NCBI GenBank assembly: GCA_029250925.1
Contig: JAQXEH010000030.1
Location: 1-64,000, forward strand
Reading direction: 5' to 3'
Origin: Hellea sp.
Lineage (GTDB): Bacteria > Pseudomonadota > Alphaproteobacteria > Caulobacterales > Maricaulaceae
Length of the DNA stretch: 64,000 nucleotides
The notes beneath the pieces were generated by a model. The model was not told where the DNA came from and ran no database searches. It was given only the letters and a program-made list of their open reading frames with translations. Both the position numbers and the translations under genes were made by a program. The first letter of the stretch is position 1, and every line of letters starts with the position of its first letter. Below are positions 9,077-17,585 of this stretch, piece by piece.

Positions 9077-9137
9077 AAACCACATATAGGTTACTGATTT
9101 GCTAACGTAACAATATGTAGTGTCTAAATTTGTGCAA
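9077..9137 (-). promoter_or_regulatory. tandem NrdR boxes and promoter of nrdB
   Basis: Read on the minus strand, ACACTACATATTGTTA (9123-9108) matches the NrdR box consensus at about 13 of 16 positions, and AACCTATATGTGGTTT (9092-9077) is a weaker copy. The two are separated by exactly 15 bases, the spacing of paired NrdR boxes in other bacteria. A -35-like TTGCAC (9137-9132) and -10-like TATTGT (9115-9110), with a 16-base spacer, place the upstream box over the -10. NrdR represses reductase genes when ATP/dATP-loaded. The sites are seen; regulation is inferred. Confidence 0.72.
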
Positions 9138-9181
9138 GTGATTTTTTTAAATTATTGATTTTTTTTTGAAATCTAAATCAC

Positions 9182-9850
9182 TTAATACTTTTTACGTCTA
9201 TTTTTTTTGTTTCCATACCTCATTCCACCCAAAACTTCGGCAAAGTTTGGCATATTGTTTAACTTTTCAATAACTTTGAACTTAGACTTCTCGAAGCTCA
9301 TGACATTTGAGATCCGTGCATCAAGAAATAACTTTGTTTTTTCTTTATTTTGGTCACTGTCACTAATCCAAACCGTTATTGTTGAACCCAGAACTCCAGA
9401 GAGTATAGTTCTTTTAGTGTAGTAATTATAATCAGTACTTCTATCACCTATTGCCCTCCAAATTGAGTCTGCAAATGACCACAAATAACTTGGGCCCTGT
9501 ACAGCTGCATCAGGAAGAGAGAGTCTATTGACAGCACGCCGCATAGCTTCCTCATTCGGTCCTATGGCTTCTAAAACTGATAAAACACCAAATGTCACCT
9601 TTTCTCTAATTTTCATTTCTGGTTTATTCAGAGCCTCTATATTCGACTCAATAAACTCATTAATCTGATCATGCCAGAATCGTATCACTTCAAGTGCTCC
9701 TTCTGGAAAATACAACTCTTCAGATCCCTTAGGTAAATTTATTGACTTGATAGATGCGCGAAGGCTTTTCTGATTCCATCCATCGAAAACAACAAGTGGC
9801 AGCATAGCCTGGAGGATATCTAATCTAACTTTTCTACTCATGCTTACCAT
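9182..9850 (-). CDS. COQ9-family protein (ubiquinone biosynthesis)
   Basis: Alphaproteobacterial relative of mitochondrial COQ9, a lipid-binding accessory factor of ubiquinone synthesis (222 aa). Recognisable parts are the helical N-terminal segment ILQAMLPLVVFDGW, the central FWHDQINEFIE and the C-terminal region with SYLWSFADSIWRAIGDRSTDYNYYTKR, whose aromatic DYNYYTKR stretch is the family's best-conserved part. The start could be 9850 or the ATG three codons later (9841); neither has a strong ribosome binding site. It lies between the ABC exporter genes and nrdB on the same strand. Confidence 0.85.
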   Translation of the reverse strand: MVSMSRKVRLDILQAMLPLVVFDGWNQKSLRASIKSINLPKGSEELYFPEGALEVIRFWHDQINEFIESNIEALNKPEMKIREKVTFGVLSVLEAIGPNEEAMRRAVNRLSLPDAAVQGPSYLWSFADSIWRAIGDRSTDYNYYTKRTILSGVLGSTITVWISDSDQNKEKTKLFLDARISNVMSFEKSKFKVIEKLNNMPNFAEVLGGMRYGNKKNRRKKY

Positions 9851-9875
9851 AGTGAGTATCTATAATAGAATAAAA

Positions 9876-11345
9876 TTAAAATGTCTTGCGACGTAATATC
9901 TTATTCTTGATCCAATTAAGAGAACCCTTCACACCTGAACCAGAAAGTACACCAAACCGGAAAATCCTTTCAGCTAAAAGGATAACACCAAAGGCAGTTA
10001 GCGCTAAAATAGAAGAAGACAGTATTAATTCCCATAATGGTGGATCAGATGGCAAACGTAGAATAGCTGCAAATGGAGCGGAAAGCGGAAACCAACTTAA
10101 AAAGGCTAATAATGAGCTATCAGGTGAGTCTAATCCCAATGGAATAATAAACATGCACGCTGTAAGCAACAGAGTGACGGGTGTGGTAAGAGTTTGTGCA
10201 TCTTGCATGGACTCTGCTAATGCACCCATGGCGATGAAAAAGGCTCCATAGAATATGTAACCCAAGATAAGAAATATTATAAAAAAAGATACCATCTTCA
10301 AAGTAAATGTTTTCTGAATAGCTTCAGTTATATTTGGTCCACCAAGTCCCAAAAGAATTGACGAAAAAATTCCAGCTAGCCCTAATATTATGTAGGGTAA
10401 CATTGATGTAAAAGTTAGCGCCGCAACACCCAGAAGTTTCCCTAAAATGATTTCAGAAAACCTGGCTGAAGCAAGCATCATTTCCATAAGTTTATTGAGC
10501 TTTTCTTCCAGCATGGATGTCAAAAGCATATAGGAGCCTGAAAAAATTGTAAGCCAGAGAATGATGGTTAGGACTGCTGCGAAAATAAAAGGCAATCTAT
10601 CGGCGCCCGTTATAGCTTGGTCATCCAAGTCACCTGTATCAACTTTAGAGGGGTCGAAAATATTTGCCTTCAAAGATTTGTTTTTTAACTTCTGGTAATC
10701 TTCGAATGACAACCCCGCAGCTTTTAAGTAATCATTTTGGGCTTTGGTAGAAAAAAAATCATCTACAATATTTATAACAGGAGGGTTATTAAAGTTGGTT
10801 GACCAATAATCAGTGATTAATTCTGGATTATAATAGATATGCAGAAATCCGCTAAGTTTAACTTTCTTGCCATCAAGGAATATATCTTTTTTTCCGCTTG
10901 CATATTCTTTCAGTTCTTGAAGGTTATTTGAAGGAGGGTCTACGAAGATAGTCTTACCCATCAATTTATTATAATTTGTATTACCTGGAATAATTTCGTT
11001 AAGATATTCAGATCCTGCTTTAAAATCTTTAGTGATCAAAATGCTTTCAAGTTCAACCATCTGCTCATCAGATATCATCGGTTTTATTGAAGATAAGAAT
11101 TTTTTTCTATTATCTCTATGGTAAGTAGCAATTATTTTTTCTTTATAGTCACCCGTTTCATCATAGATAGCTTCGTATCTCACTGGGGATAGATCAATAT
11201 CGGATATCGCTATCAAAACAGTTACGCCCCCTATTATTACAGGCATAAAAAATGACAGCCAAAACCCCCAAGTTTTTATGTAACCAAAGTAATCACGCTT
11301 TGCTATCAATAGAGTTCTACGAATATTTACATTAAAAATACTCAT
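9876..11345 (-). CDS. ABC transporter permease (NatB / ABC-2 type)
   Basis: Membrane subunit of an export-type ABC transporter (489 aa). One transmembrane helix near residues 24-45 (WLSFFMPVIIGGVTVLIAI) is followed by a long periplasmic domain of about 200 residues. Five or six helices lie in the C-terminal half from about residue 250. The segment LTSMLEEKLNKLMEMMLASA is the coupling-helix region typical of NatB-like permeases. It overlaps its ATPase gene by four bases. The substrate is unknown; the family includes sodium and drug exporters. Confidence 0.85.
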   Translation of the reverse strand: MSIFNVNIRRTLLIAKRDYFGYIKTWGFWLSFFMPVIIGGVTVLIAISDIDLSPVRYEAIYDETGDYKEKIIATYHRDNRKKFLSSIKPMISDEQMVELESILITKDFKAGSEYLNEIIPGNTNYNKLMGKTIFVDPPSNNLQELKEYASGKKDIFLDGKKVKLSGFLHIYYNPELITDYWSTNFNNPPVINIVDDFFSTKAQNDYLKAAGLSFEDYQKLKNKSLKANIFDPSKVDTGDLDDQAITGADRLPFIFAAVLTIILWLTIFSGSYMLLTSMLEEKLNKLMEMMLASARFSEIILGKLLGVAALTFTSMLPYIILGLAGIFSSILLGLGGPNITEAIQKTFTLKMVSFFIIFLILGYIFYGAFFIAMGALAESMQDAQTLTTPVTLLLTACMFIIPLGLDSPDSSLLAFLSWFPLSAPFAAILRLPSDPPLWELILSSSILALTAFGVILLAERIFRFGVLSGSGVKGSLNWIKNKILRRKTF

Positions 11346-12277
11346 GAGCTAAAATCCGTATCAGTAAGTTTATCGGTTCCCACCATAGCCACAAAAGCTT
11401 CATGGAGTGATGCCTTTATAGGCTCAAAACGGCTTAGTTCTATTTTTTTTGAAACACATCGCTCTAATACATCCTGATTTTGGGCATTATCATTTAGTAT
11501 TAAATCATACGCACCATCTGAACGCTTTTGTAAAAATTTAGTCATACCAGAGAGTGTCTCAACAAATTTATCTGACTTTGTACCAATCACTATTCGTCGA
11601 GGGGCCTTAGATAATGCCTCCTGAGTAGTTCCATCAAATATTTTTCTACCACCCGCCATCAATATTATGCGATCACACAATCTTTCGGCATGCTCCATTA
11701 CATGAGTTGAAAAAATGACTGTACTATCTCTCTTGGCTATTTCTTTAACTATCTTTTCAAGCACTTGCTGGTTTACTGGGTCTAAACCTGAAAAAGGTTC
11801 ATCTAAAATATAAAACTCAGGATTGTGAGCCATAACAGATAAAAGCTGAACTTTTTGAGCCATACCTTTTGACATATCTTTATTCTTTTTTTTCTTCGCG
11901 TCGGAGAGACCATATTTTTCAAGAAGTATATCTGCAGTTTTATAAGCCTCTTTGCGCTTAACTCCGTTCAATTGCGCCATGAGTGCTATACTATCAATAG
12001 CAGTTTGCTTTTTATATAATCCCCTTTCCTCTGGTAAAAAGCCAATTTTACCAAAGTTGGTTTCAGAACCGGGGGTTTCTCCGAGAGTTTTAATTGTTCC
12101 TAAGTCAGGTTTAATTAAGCCAAGGGCCATTCTGAGTGTAGTTGTTTTTCCTGCCCCATTGGGACCAAGAAAACCAATAATCTCACCTGGATTTATAGTA
12201 AAACTGACATCCTCAACAGCTAATTTACCGCCAAATCTCTTGCTTACTCTATCAATGTACAAAGGCGTTTTAAACAT
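11342..12277 (-). CDS. ABC transporter ATP-binding protein (NatA type)
   Basis: ATPase partner of the following permease (311 aa). Walker A is GPNGAGKTT, the signature is the variant MSKGMAQKVQ typical of NatA-like exporters, and Walker B is YILDEPFSGLDP, followed by the switch histidine in FSTHVMEHAE. The C-terminal 80 residues form the extra domain (DUF4162-like) of this subfamily. Start at 12277 lies 56 bases from the pntB stop on the same strand, so co-transcription from the pnt genes is possible. Confidence 0.88.
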   Translation of the reverse strand: MFKTPLYIDRVSKRFGGKLAVEDVSFTINPGEIIGFLGPNGAGKTTTLRMALGLIKPDLGTIKTLGETPGSETNFGKIGFLPEERGLYKKQTAIDSIALMAQLNGVKRKEAYKTADILLEKYGLSDAKKKKNKDMSKGMAQKVQLLSVMAHNPEFYILDEPFSGLDPVNQQVLEKIVKEIAKRDSTVIFSTHVMEHAERLCDRIILMAGGRKIFDGTTQEALSKAPRRIVIGTKSDKFVETLSGMTKFLQKRSDGAYDLILNDNAQNQDVLERCVSKKIELSRFEPIKASLHEAFVAMVGTDKLTDTDFSS

Positions 12278-12333
12278 AATACGATCTGTTTTAAATAAGT
12301 AATATTAAATAGTAACATCAAACTTAAACAAAA

Positions 12334-13746
12334 TTATAATGACTTAATAACCTCTTCAACAAGTTTTTTAGCATCTGATAACAGCATCATAGTTTTATCC
12401 TCATAGAATAAATCATTATCAATGCCTGCGTAACCTGGTGATAGTGAACGTTTAACAAATAAAACTGTGGAAGCTTTATCAACATCTAGAATAGGCATTC
12501 CAGCAATTGGACTTGATGGGTCAGTTTTAGCTGCGGGGTTTGTAACATCATTTGCACCGATTACAAAAGCAACGTCAGCATTTGAAAACTCCGAGTTTAT
12601 ATCTTCTAATTCAAAAACTTCATCATAAGGAACATTTGCTTCAGCTAATAAAACATTCATATGCCCTGGCATTCTTCCGGCGACTGGATGGATTGCGTAG
12701 ACAACATCAACCCCCTCCTCTTTTAACTTATCAGCCATTTCACGCACAGCATGCTGTGCCTGAGCAACTGCTAGTCCGTAACCTGGTACAATAATAACTT
12801 TTGAAGCATTTTTCATAATGAATGCTGCATCCTCGGCAGATCCACGTTTGACAGGTCTTTGCTCTTTATCTCCATCAGACGCGCTTGCGCCATCAGCCCC
12901 AAAACCACCTAAAATGACAGATACAAAACTTCTATTCATAGCCTTGCACATTATATATGATAGGATTGCACCTGAAGACCCAACAAGTGCGCCAGTTATA
13001 ATGAGCGCTAAGTTACCCAAAGTGAAACCCAAAGCAGCAGCTGCCCAGCCTGAGTATGAGTTTAGCATTGAAACAACCACTGGCATATCAGCACCGCCGA
13101 TAGGAATAATTAATAGAAAACCGATTGCAAAAGTTAAGGCTAATAATACCCAAATAAAGCTGGGGTTATTACCACCAGTCTTCATTAGCATGACAACAGT
13201 AGCAACAATACAAACCAGTAGAGCGCCATTAATGAGATGCCTAAAAGGAAGTAAAATTGGAGCACCAGACATATTACCATTCAACTTAGCAAAGGCTATC
13301 ACAGAACCTGAAAAGGTAATTGCACCGATGGCAGCACCTAAGCCTAACTCTAAAAGGCTTGCTGGTTTTATACCATTATCTGAAAGTATACCGAAGCTTT
13401 CTGGACTGAAGAAAGCTGCTATAGCAACTAACACAGCAGCCAAGCCAACTAATGAATGAAAAGCAGCAACGAGCTGGGGCATATCTGTCATTGGTATTTT
13501 TTTCGCGATAACAGCACCTAATAATCCGCCAATAGCCATTGCAGTAAAGGCAAAAAGTAAGCTCTGACCCCAAAGTCCAGCTGATAATGCAGTTGTTATT
13601 ATAGCAATGGCAATACCAAGCATTCCAAAAACATTACCCTTCCTGGAAGACTCAGGAGATGATAAGCCTCGCAAGGCCAGTATAAAAAGCACAGCAGATA
13701 ACGTGTAAAGTATGGCGGCTACATCAACAGAAATAGAAATACGCAT
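12334..13746 (-). CDS. pntB: proton-translocating NAD(P) transhydrogenase subunit beta
   Basis: Beta subunit of the inner-membrane transhydrogenase, which uses the proton gradient to drive hydride transfer from NADH to NADP+. About nine transmembrane helices (residues 5-265) precede the NADP(H)-binding domain III, with VIIVPGYGLAVAQAQH, the Rossmann-like GYGLAVAQAQ motif, HPVAGRMPGHMNVLLAEA and VIGANDVTNPAA. Length 470 aa is normal. It is the last of a tight pntAA-pntAB-pntB series (spacers of two to three bases). Confidence 0.96.
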   Translation of the reverse strand: MRISISVDVAAILYTLSAVLFILALRGLSSPESSRKGNVFGMLGIAIAIITTALSAGLWGQSLLFAFTAMAIGGLLGAVIAKKIPMTDMPQLVAAFHSLVGLAAVLVAIAAFFSPESFGILSDNGIKPASLLELGLGAAIGAITFSGSVIAFAKLNGNMSGAPILLPFRHLINGALLVCIVATVVMLMKTGGNNPSFIWVLLALTFAIGFLLIIPIGGADMPVVVSMLNSYSGWAAAALGFTLGNLALIITGALVGSSGAILSYIMCKAMNRSFVSVILGGFGADGASASDGDKEQRPVKRGSAEDAAFIMKNASKVIIVPGYGLAVAQAQHAVREMADKLKEEGVDVVYAIHPVAGRMPGHMNVLLAEANVPYDEVFELEDINSEFSNADVAFVIGANDVTNPAAKTDPSSPIAGMPILDVDKASTVLFVKRSLSPGYAGIDNDLFYEDKTMMLLSDAKKLVEEVIKSL

Positions 13747-13748
13747 AA

Positions 13749-14078
13749 TTATTTACTCTTTTTCTTATACATTGCCAGCATTCTTTGAGTCACAAGAAAG
13801 CCTCCAAAAATATTAATTGCACATAATAATACAGCCAGAGATCCTGTCCATGTCGATATAGATGAACCACCGTCTATACCTGCAACAACTGCGATAAGAG
13901 CTCCGACTATTATGACTGATGAGATAGCATTAGTCACTGCCATTAGAGGTGTGTGAAGAGCAGGTGTTACAGACCAAACTACATAATAACCTACGGCTAT
14001 TGCTAATACAAAAATTGTTAATTGAAAGATTATTGGGGAAACAGCTATGCCTCCTGCAGCAATAGTAGATATTATCAT
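13749..14078 (-). CDS. pntAB: NAD(P) transhydrogenase subunit alpha part 2
   Basis: Short membrane part (109 aa) of the alpha subunit, encoded separately from the nucleotide-binding part as in Rhodospirillum and other alphaproteobacteria. It has three or four transmembrane helices, with the conserved block [21 protein letters not shown], cited here only by its core [10 protein letters not shown]. It packs against PntB to form the proton channel. Two bases separate it from pntB and three from pntAA. Confidence 0.95.
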   Translation of the reverse strand: MIISTIAAGGIAVSPIIFQLTIFVLAIAVGYYVVWSVTPALHTPLMAVTNAISSVIIVGALIAVVAGIDGGSSISTWTGSLAVLLCAINIFGGFLVTQRMLAMYKKKSK

Positions 14079-14081
14079 AAT

Positions 14082-15227
14082 TTAACCTTTCAATCTTTCG
14101 TGGATTACTTTCCCATCGCGTGTCAAAGCGCAGCCCTGTATTATCTCATCGTTCCAATCTGGCGCATAAGATCCGTCTTCAGCTGTGACTAGGGGAATGA
14201 AGTTCTTTAAGTTTTTAGCAAACATCGCCGAAGCATCCGAAGCCAAACGGCTAGGCCAATTCAAAAGCCCAACTATTTTAACACCATTTTTAGTTTCAAC
14301 AATTTTTCCTGCCACCGCTCCCTCAACGTTACCACCGCGCTCGGCTGCTAAATCCACTAAAACAGAACCAGGCCTCATATTAGCGATCATTGATTTAGTT
14401 ACGAGAATAGGCGCTGCCCTTCCGGGTATCAGTGCTGTTGTTATAACAATATCCTGTTTAGCTATATGACTAGCAGTCAGCTCAGCTTGTAACTTTTGAT
14501 ATTCAGGCGACATCTGCTTGGCGTAGCCGCCAGCTGTTTCTGCTGCTTTAAACTCTTCATTTTCAACAGCAATAAATTTTGCCCCAAGAGAAGCTACTTG
14601 CTCTTTAGTTGCAGGCCTTACATCCGTTGCGGTTGTAACAGCTCCCAACCTTCTGGCTGTTGCTATGGCTTGTAACCCAGCCACTCCAACACCCATTATA
14701 AAACACTTAGCCGGCGCTATTGTGCCTGCAGCCGTCATCATCATAGGCATTGCTCGGCCATATATACTGGCACCTTCAACAACAGCTCTATAACCTGATA
14801 AGTTAGATTGAGATGATAAAACGTCCATACTCTGAGCTCTAGAAATGCGCGGGATATACTCTAGGGCAAAAGCGGTTACATTAGCTTTCGCACAAGCCTC
14901 AGCATACTTTGGGTTATCAGTCGGACTCATTAAGCCTGTAATTCCTGAACCACTCTTCAATCCTGCTACAAACTTTGCATCTTTGCCTGTAATTGATAAC
15001 ACAAGATCCGCATCCTTACAGGCGACCTTGTTTGAAGAAGATATTATTGCACCAGCTGACTTATAATCCGCATCATAATGATTGGCCAATTTTCCTGCAC
15101 CTTTAACGACTGTTACTTTATGACCACTAGCAACATAATTTTTTACTATATCTGGTGTTGCCCCAACGCGTGCTTCCGCGTTGTCGCCAAATTTATCGTC
15201 AGTATCATTTAAAATAGTAATGTTCAA
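14082..15227 (-). CDS. pntAA: NAD(P) transhydrogenase subunit alpha part 1
   Basis: Soluble NAD(H)-binding part of transhydrogenase (381 aa), related to alanine dehydrogenase. The N-terminus EARVGATPDIVKNY is the family start, and the NAD-binding Rossmann motif is IMGVGVAGLQAIATARRLGA at about residues 178-197. The conserved mobile-loop region lies near ITTALIPGRAAPILV. It begins the pnt operon; 82 bases separate it from the cytochrome oxidase subunit IV-like gene upstream on the same strand. Confidence 0.95.
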   Translation of the reverse strand: MNITILNDTDDKFGDNAEARVGATPDIVKNYVASGHKVTVVKGAGKLANHYDADYKSAGAIISSSNKVACKDADLVLSITGKDAKFVAGLKSGSGITGLMSPTDNPKYAEACAKANVTAFALEYIPRISRAQSMDVLSSQSNLSGYRAVVEGASIYGRAMPMMMTAAGTIAPAKCFIMGVGVAGLQAIATARRLGAVTTATDVRPATKEQVASLGAKFIAVENEEFKAAETAGGYAKQMSPEYQKLQAELTASHIAKQDIVITTALIPGRAAPILVTKSMIANMRPGSVLVDLAAERGGNVEGAVAGKIVETKNGVKIVGLLNWPSRLASDASAMFAKNLKNFIPLVTAEDGSYAPDWNDEIIQGCALTRDGKVIHERLKG

Positions 15228-15309
15228 TTTTAGAGACCTTTTCTACTAATTAATTATTACATAAACCATAAACTAGAAATTATGATCTGTTTGCGAGTTC
15301 TTCAGAAAA

Positions 15310-15612
15310 TTATCCGTGTAATGATGCTAACATAGCACTAGCCATAGCCAAAGGAACTGCAGAAATAAATACTCCAGCGTACCAGGCTCCTTTAAGCTTC
15401 AATGCTAAACCTAGTATAATACCCAATACCAAGGTCACAATAAGTGCAGAAGTCCAACCCATAGATACTCCAAAAACTAAAGTAGGAAAAATAACTATAA
15501 GCGCTAAAGCCGCACCGCCATATACAGTTGTGCCCATAAAACCACCAAAGGTCTTTTTATGCCCATCAACACCCATGGTTCCCTTAACATAGTTTTTTTC
15601 ATCTTCTGCCAT
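15310..15612 (-). CDS. aa3-type cytochrome c oxidase subunit IV-like membrane protein
   Basis: Small membrane protein (100 aa from the chosen start) resembling the bacterial aa3-type oxidase subunit IV family. The N-terminal DGHKKTFGGFMG matches that family's short signature before the first transmembrane helix (ALALIVIFPTLVFGV). Two further hydrophobic segments follow. I chose the ATG at 15612 because AGAGGA lies eight bases upstream; a TTG 21 codons earlier gives a longer form. In other alphaproteobacteria such a gene often precedes pntAA, as here. The assignment is moderate because the family is short and weakly conserved. Confidence 0.62.
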   Translation of the reverse strand: MAEDEKNYVKGTMGVDGHKKTFGGFMGTTVYGGAALALIVIFPTLVFGVSMGWTSALIVTLVLGIILGLALKLKGAWYAGVFISAVPLAMASAMLASLHG

Positions 15613-15714
15613 CTCAAAATCCTCTAATACAGGCTTAATTTGATGTTCACTAACACGAGCTCGAACCGCCTTCAATAGGCTTAATCCCTATTAAAAAGGA
15701 TAAAAATATTGAAA

Positions 15715-16278
15715 CTAATCAGTATTACTAACAATTCTTAGAAATGGCTTATTACTTGTAGGACTATATTCTGGAATATAGGTTTCTGAGGGTTTAGATA
15801 CCTCGGTAGGCATGTCCTCATACAAATCTCGGACGTTGGGTTTGTATGGTTTTTTACTACCAGCCTTTGTTTTTGAAGTAGAGAATGAAGAATACTTCTT
15901 CTTGGTACTCTTGCAACCAGAGATTATTTCATCAGTATCAGGTTTAGGATTTTTTAAATTTTTAACTTTTTTATTCATTGCAGACAAAACTCGTTTTTGT
16001 GCGAAACTTAAAGCCTCAGATAAATTACCTTTTTCAGAATTATAAAATGCGGAACCAAATTTATCCAACCGGTCTAATACACTTTCTCCGAATTCATCTT
16101 CGAAATCCGATATTTCGCCCAGATCAGACAAATCTTTATGGAGCCTTGATAACTTAGATTTTGCTTTACGAGCTGACCTTTTACGAGCCTTTTCAAGCTT
16201 TGCCTTTAACTTTTCGGCCTCGGTATCCTTCACTAGGATTTGATCCTGCCATTGTTTTTTGTCATATTCAGTACTCAT
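15715..16278 (-). CDS. Lys/Ser-rich hypothetical protein with coiled coil
   Basis: A 187-residue protein I do not recognise. Residues about 10-50 form a strongly basic predicted coiled coil (KDTEAEKLKAKLEKARKR), followed by an acidic patch (DLGEISDFEDEFGE). A long low-complexity, Lys/Ser/Pro-rich tail contains one cysteine. No signal peptide or transmembrane helix is seen. It lies between gapR and the oxidase-like gene on the same strand, with gaps of about 40 bases on each side. Composition suggests a nucleic-acid- or membrane-surface-binding protein, which is inference only. Confidence 0.6.
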   Translation of the reverse strand: MSTEYDKKQWQDQILVKDTEAEKLKAKLEKARKRSARKAKSKLSRLHKDLSDLGEISDFEDEFGESVLDRLDKFGSAFYNSEKGNLSEALSFAQKRVLSAMNKKVKNLKNPKPDTDEIISGCKSTKKKYSSFSTSKTKAGSKKPYKPNVRDLYEDMPTEVSKPSETYIPEYSPTSNKPFLRIVSNTD

Positions 16279-16317
16279 GTATTAGACGTATAACACAATA
16301 AGAACAAAATGTGAACA

Positions 16318-16581
16318 CTAATCTTCTACAGCACTCATATAAATATCAAGAAGTGCTTCTTGCTCAGCACGCTCTGATGCCTCTTGCTTTCTTAAAGCTA
16401 TCACTTTCCGCATAACTTTAGTGTCCAGCCCAAAAGTCTTCACTTCAGCATAAACCTCTCGTATGTCAGCAGTGAGCTCCGTTTTCTCAATTTCGAGTCT
16501 CTCAATTCTTGCAACAAATTGCTTTAATTTTTCGCGTGTAGCTTCGCCAAAATTATCGGAACGATCTGAGTCTGACAACAT
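16318..16581 (-). CDS. gapR: GapR (DUF2312) chromosome-structuring protein
   Basis: Nucleoid-associated protein of the DUF2312 family (87 aa). In Caulobacter GapR encircles overtwisted, AT-rich DNA ahead of replication forks and transcription and stimulates topoisomerases. The coiled-coil stretch KLKQFVARIERLEIEK and the block VYAEVKTFGLDTKVMRKVI, followed by LRKQ, are diagnostic. The start is fixed by a strong AAGGAG eight bases before the ATG. It is divergent from the HIG1-like gene across a 198-base region. Confidence 0.93.
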   Translation of the reverse strand: MLSDSDRSDNFGEATREKLKQFVARIERLEIEKTELTADIREVYAEVKTFGLDTKVMRKVIALRKQEASERAEQEALLDIYMSAVED

Positions 16582-16726
16582 GTATACATCTCCTTATAAG
16601 TAAGTACTTGCCACTACTAAAATTCTTTAAAAAAATTAACCAGCCACGCAAAACTATTAGTTGTGGATGGATTAAAAAAATCCAATAAGGGATTTATATT
16701 AACAACGGTGAAATCGCCGCAGTTCT

Positions 16727-16756
16727 TTTACACGTAATGACACTATGATGTACAAT
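16727..16756 (+). promoter_or_regulatory. sigma-70-like promoter before the HIG1/adenosyltransferase genes
   Basis: TTTACA (16727-16732) and TACAAT (16751-16756) match the -35 and -10 elements well with an 18-base spacer. Transcription would start near 16763, about 17 bases before the ATG at 16780. The rest of the 198-base divergent region holds the gapR ribosome binding site and a short GGATT/AATCC inverted repeat. I see nothing else in it. Confidence 0.5.
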
Positions 16757-16779
16757 TAAACACCAATCGGGAACTATAC

Positions 16780-16986
16780 ATGATTATTTTATGGACACTT
16801 ACAGCTTTGGCTTTTGGCTTAGTATTTCTTTCTCTAATAATGGGCGCGAAAAATATGGGCGGAAAAACAGAGGAAGCTCGGCAGAGATCTAACATATGGA
16901 TGCGTCGCAGAGTTACCGGCCAAGCATTAGCTGTTGGTTTACTGCTTCTAACCGTTTATATCCAAACAAAAAGTCAGGGTGGATAA
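16780..16986 (+). CDS. twin transmembrane HIG1-type small protein
   Basis: A 68-residue membrane protein with two helices (residues 2-22 and 47-62) joined by a basic loop. The loop plus second helix (SNIWMRRRVTGQALAV) carries the R-x-R-x-x-x-Q pattern of the HIG1 domain, known from mitochondrial respiratory supercomplex factors and common in alphaproteobacteria. It overlaps the region just before the adenosyltransferase start. Its biochemical role in bacteria is not established. Confidence 0.82.
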   Translation: MIILWTLTALAFGLVFLSLIMGAKNMGGKTEEARQRSNIWMRRRVTGQALAVGLLLLTVYIQTKSQGG

Positions 16987-16987
16987 A

Positions 16988-17557
16988 TTGGTTAAATTAA
17001 ACAAAATCTATACCAAAACAGGTGATGATGGCTCTACAGGATTAGTCAATGGCGAAAGAGTACCAAAGAGCAACCTACGGGTTAGAGCATTTGGTGATGT
17101 AGATGAGACTAACAGTGTTATAGGTATTGCTAGGCTACATCTTGATAATACAAAAATAGATAAAATGCTATCCCGAATACAAAATGACTTGTTTGACCTT
17201 GGAGCAGATTTAGCAACACCAATTACGTCCGAAGATAATAAAATAGATTTGAGAATAAACGCATCTCAAACACTCCGACTTGAAAAAGAAATGGACAAGT
17301 TAAATTTAGACCTACTTCCGCTTTCCAGTTTTATTCTGCCAGGCGGGGCGGCTCCCTCGGCATATCTTCATCAAGCCAGAACAGTTTGTCGACGTGCCGA
17401 AAGAATTTGCGTTGCTTTAGAGTCAGAACAAACTTTAAATAAAAATGCTCTAATCTACCTCAATCGTCTTTCTGACTTCTTATTTATTGCTGCAAGGTGG
17501 TGCAACAATCAGGGCCAAACTGATGTCCTGTGGGTGCCTGGTGGCAATAGTAGCTAG
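16988..17557 (+). CDS. pduO: PduO-type cob(I)alamin adenosyltransferase
   Basis: Transfers the adenosyl group of ATP to cob(I)alamin to make coenzyme B12. The ATP-binding N-terminus KIYTKTGDDGSTGL is diagnostic, as are GDVDETNS, FILPGG and the C-terminal RTVCRRAERICVAL and LNRLSDFLF blocks. I prefer the TTG at 16988 (MVKLNKIYT, the usual start) over an in-frame GTG at 16979, because GGGTGG sits six to eight bases before the TTG; the site lies in the last codons of the HIG1 gene. In other alphaproteobacteria this pair is often followed by etfBA, absent here. Confidence 0.9.
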   Translation: MVKLNKIYTKTGDDGSTGLVNGERVPKSNLRVRAFGDVDETNSVIGIARLHLDNTKIDKMLSRIQNDLFDLGADLATPITSEDNKIDLRINASQTLRLEKEMDKLNLDLLPLSSFILPGGAAPSAYLHQARTVCRRAERICVALESEQTLNKNALIYLNRLSDFLFIAARWCNNQGQTDVLWVPGGNSS

Positions 17558-17585
17558 GGCCTAACCTTATGACCACTATGAAAAC

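Noticed and set aside
12818-13459. Long open frame of 213 codons on the plus strand opposite pntB, and a 146-codon one opposite the IscU-like gene (41811-42251).
   Set aside because: Both are antisense shadows of strongly conserved genes, with no ribosome binding site and no recognisable protein features.
16670-16720. GGATT/AATCC inverted repeat in the gapR divergent region as a terminator.
   Set aside because: The stem is five pairs with an A-rich loop and no T run, and no gene ends there.
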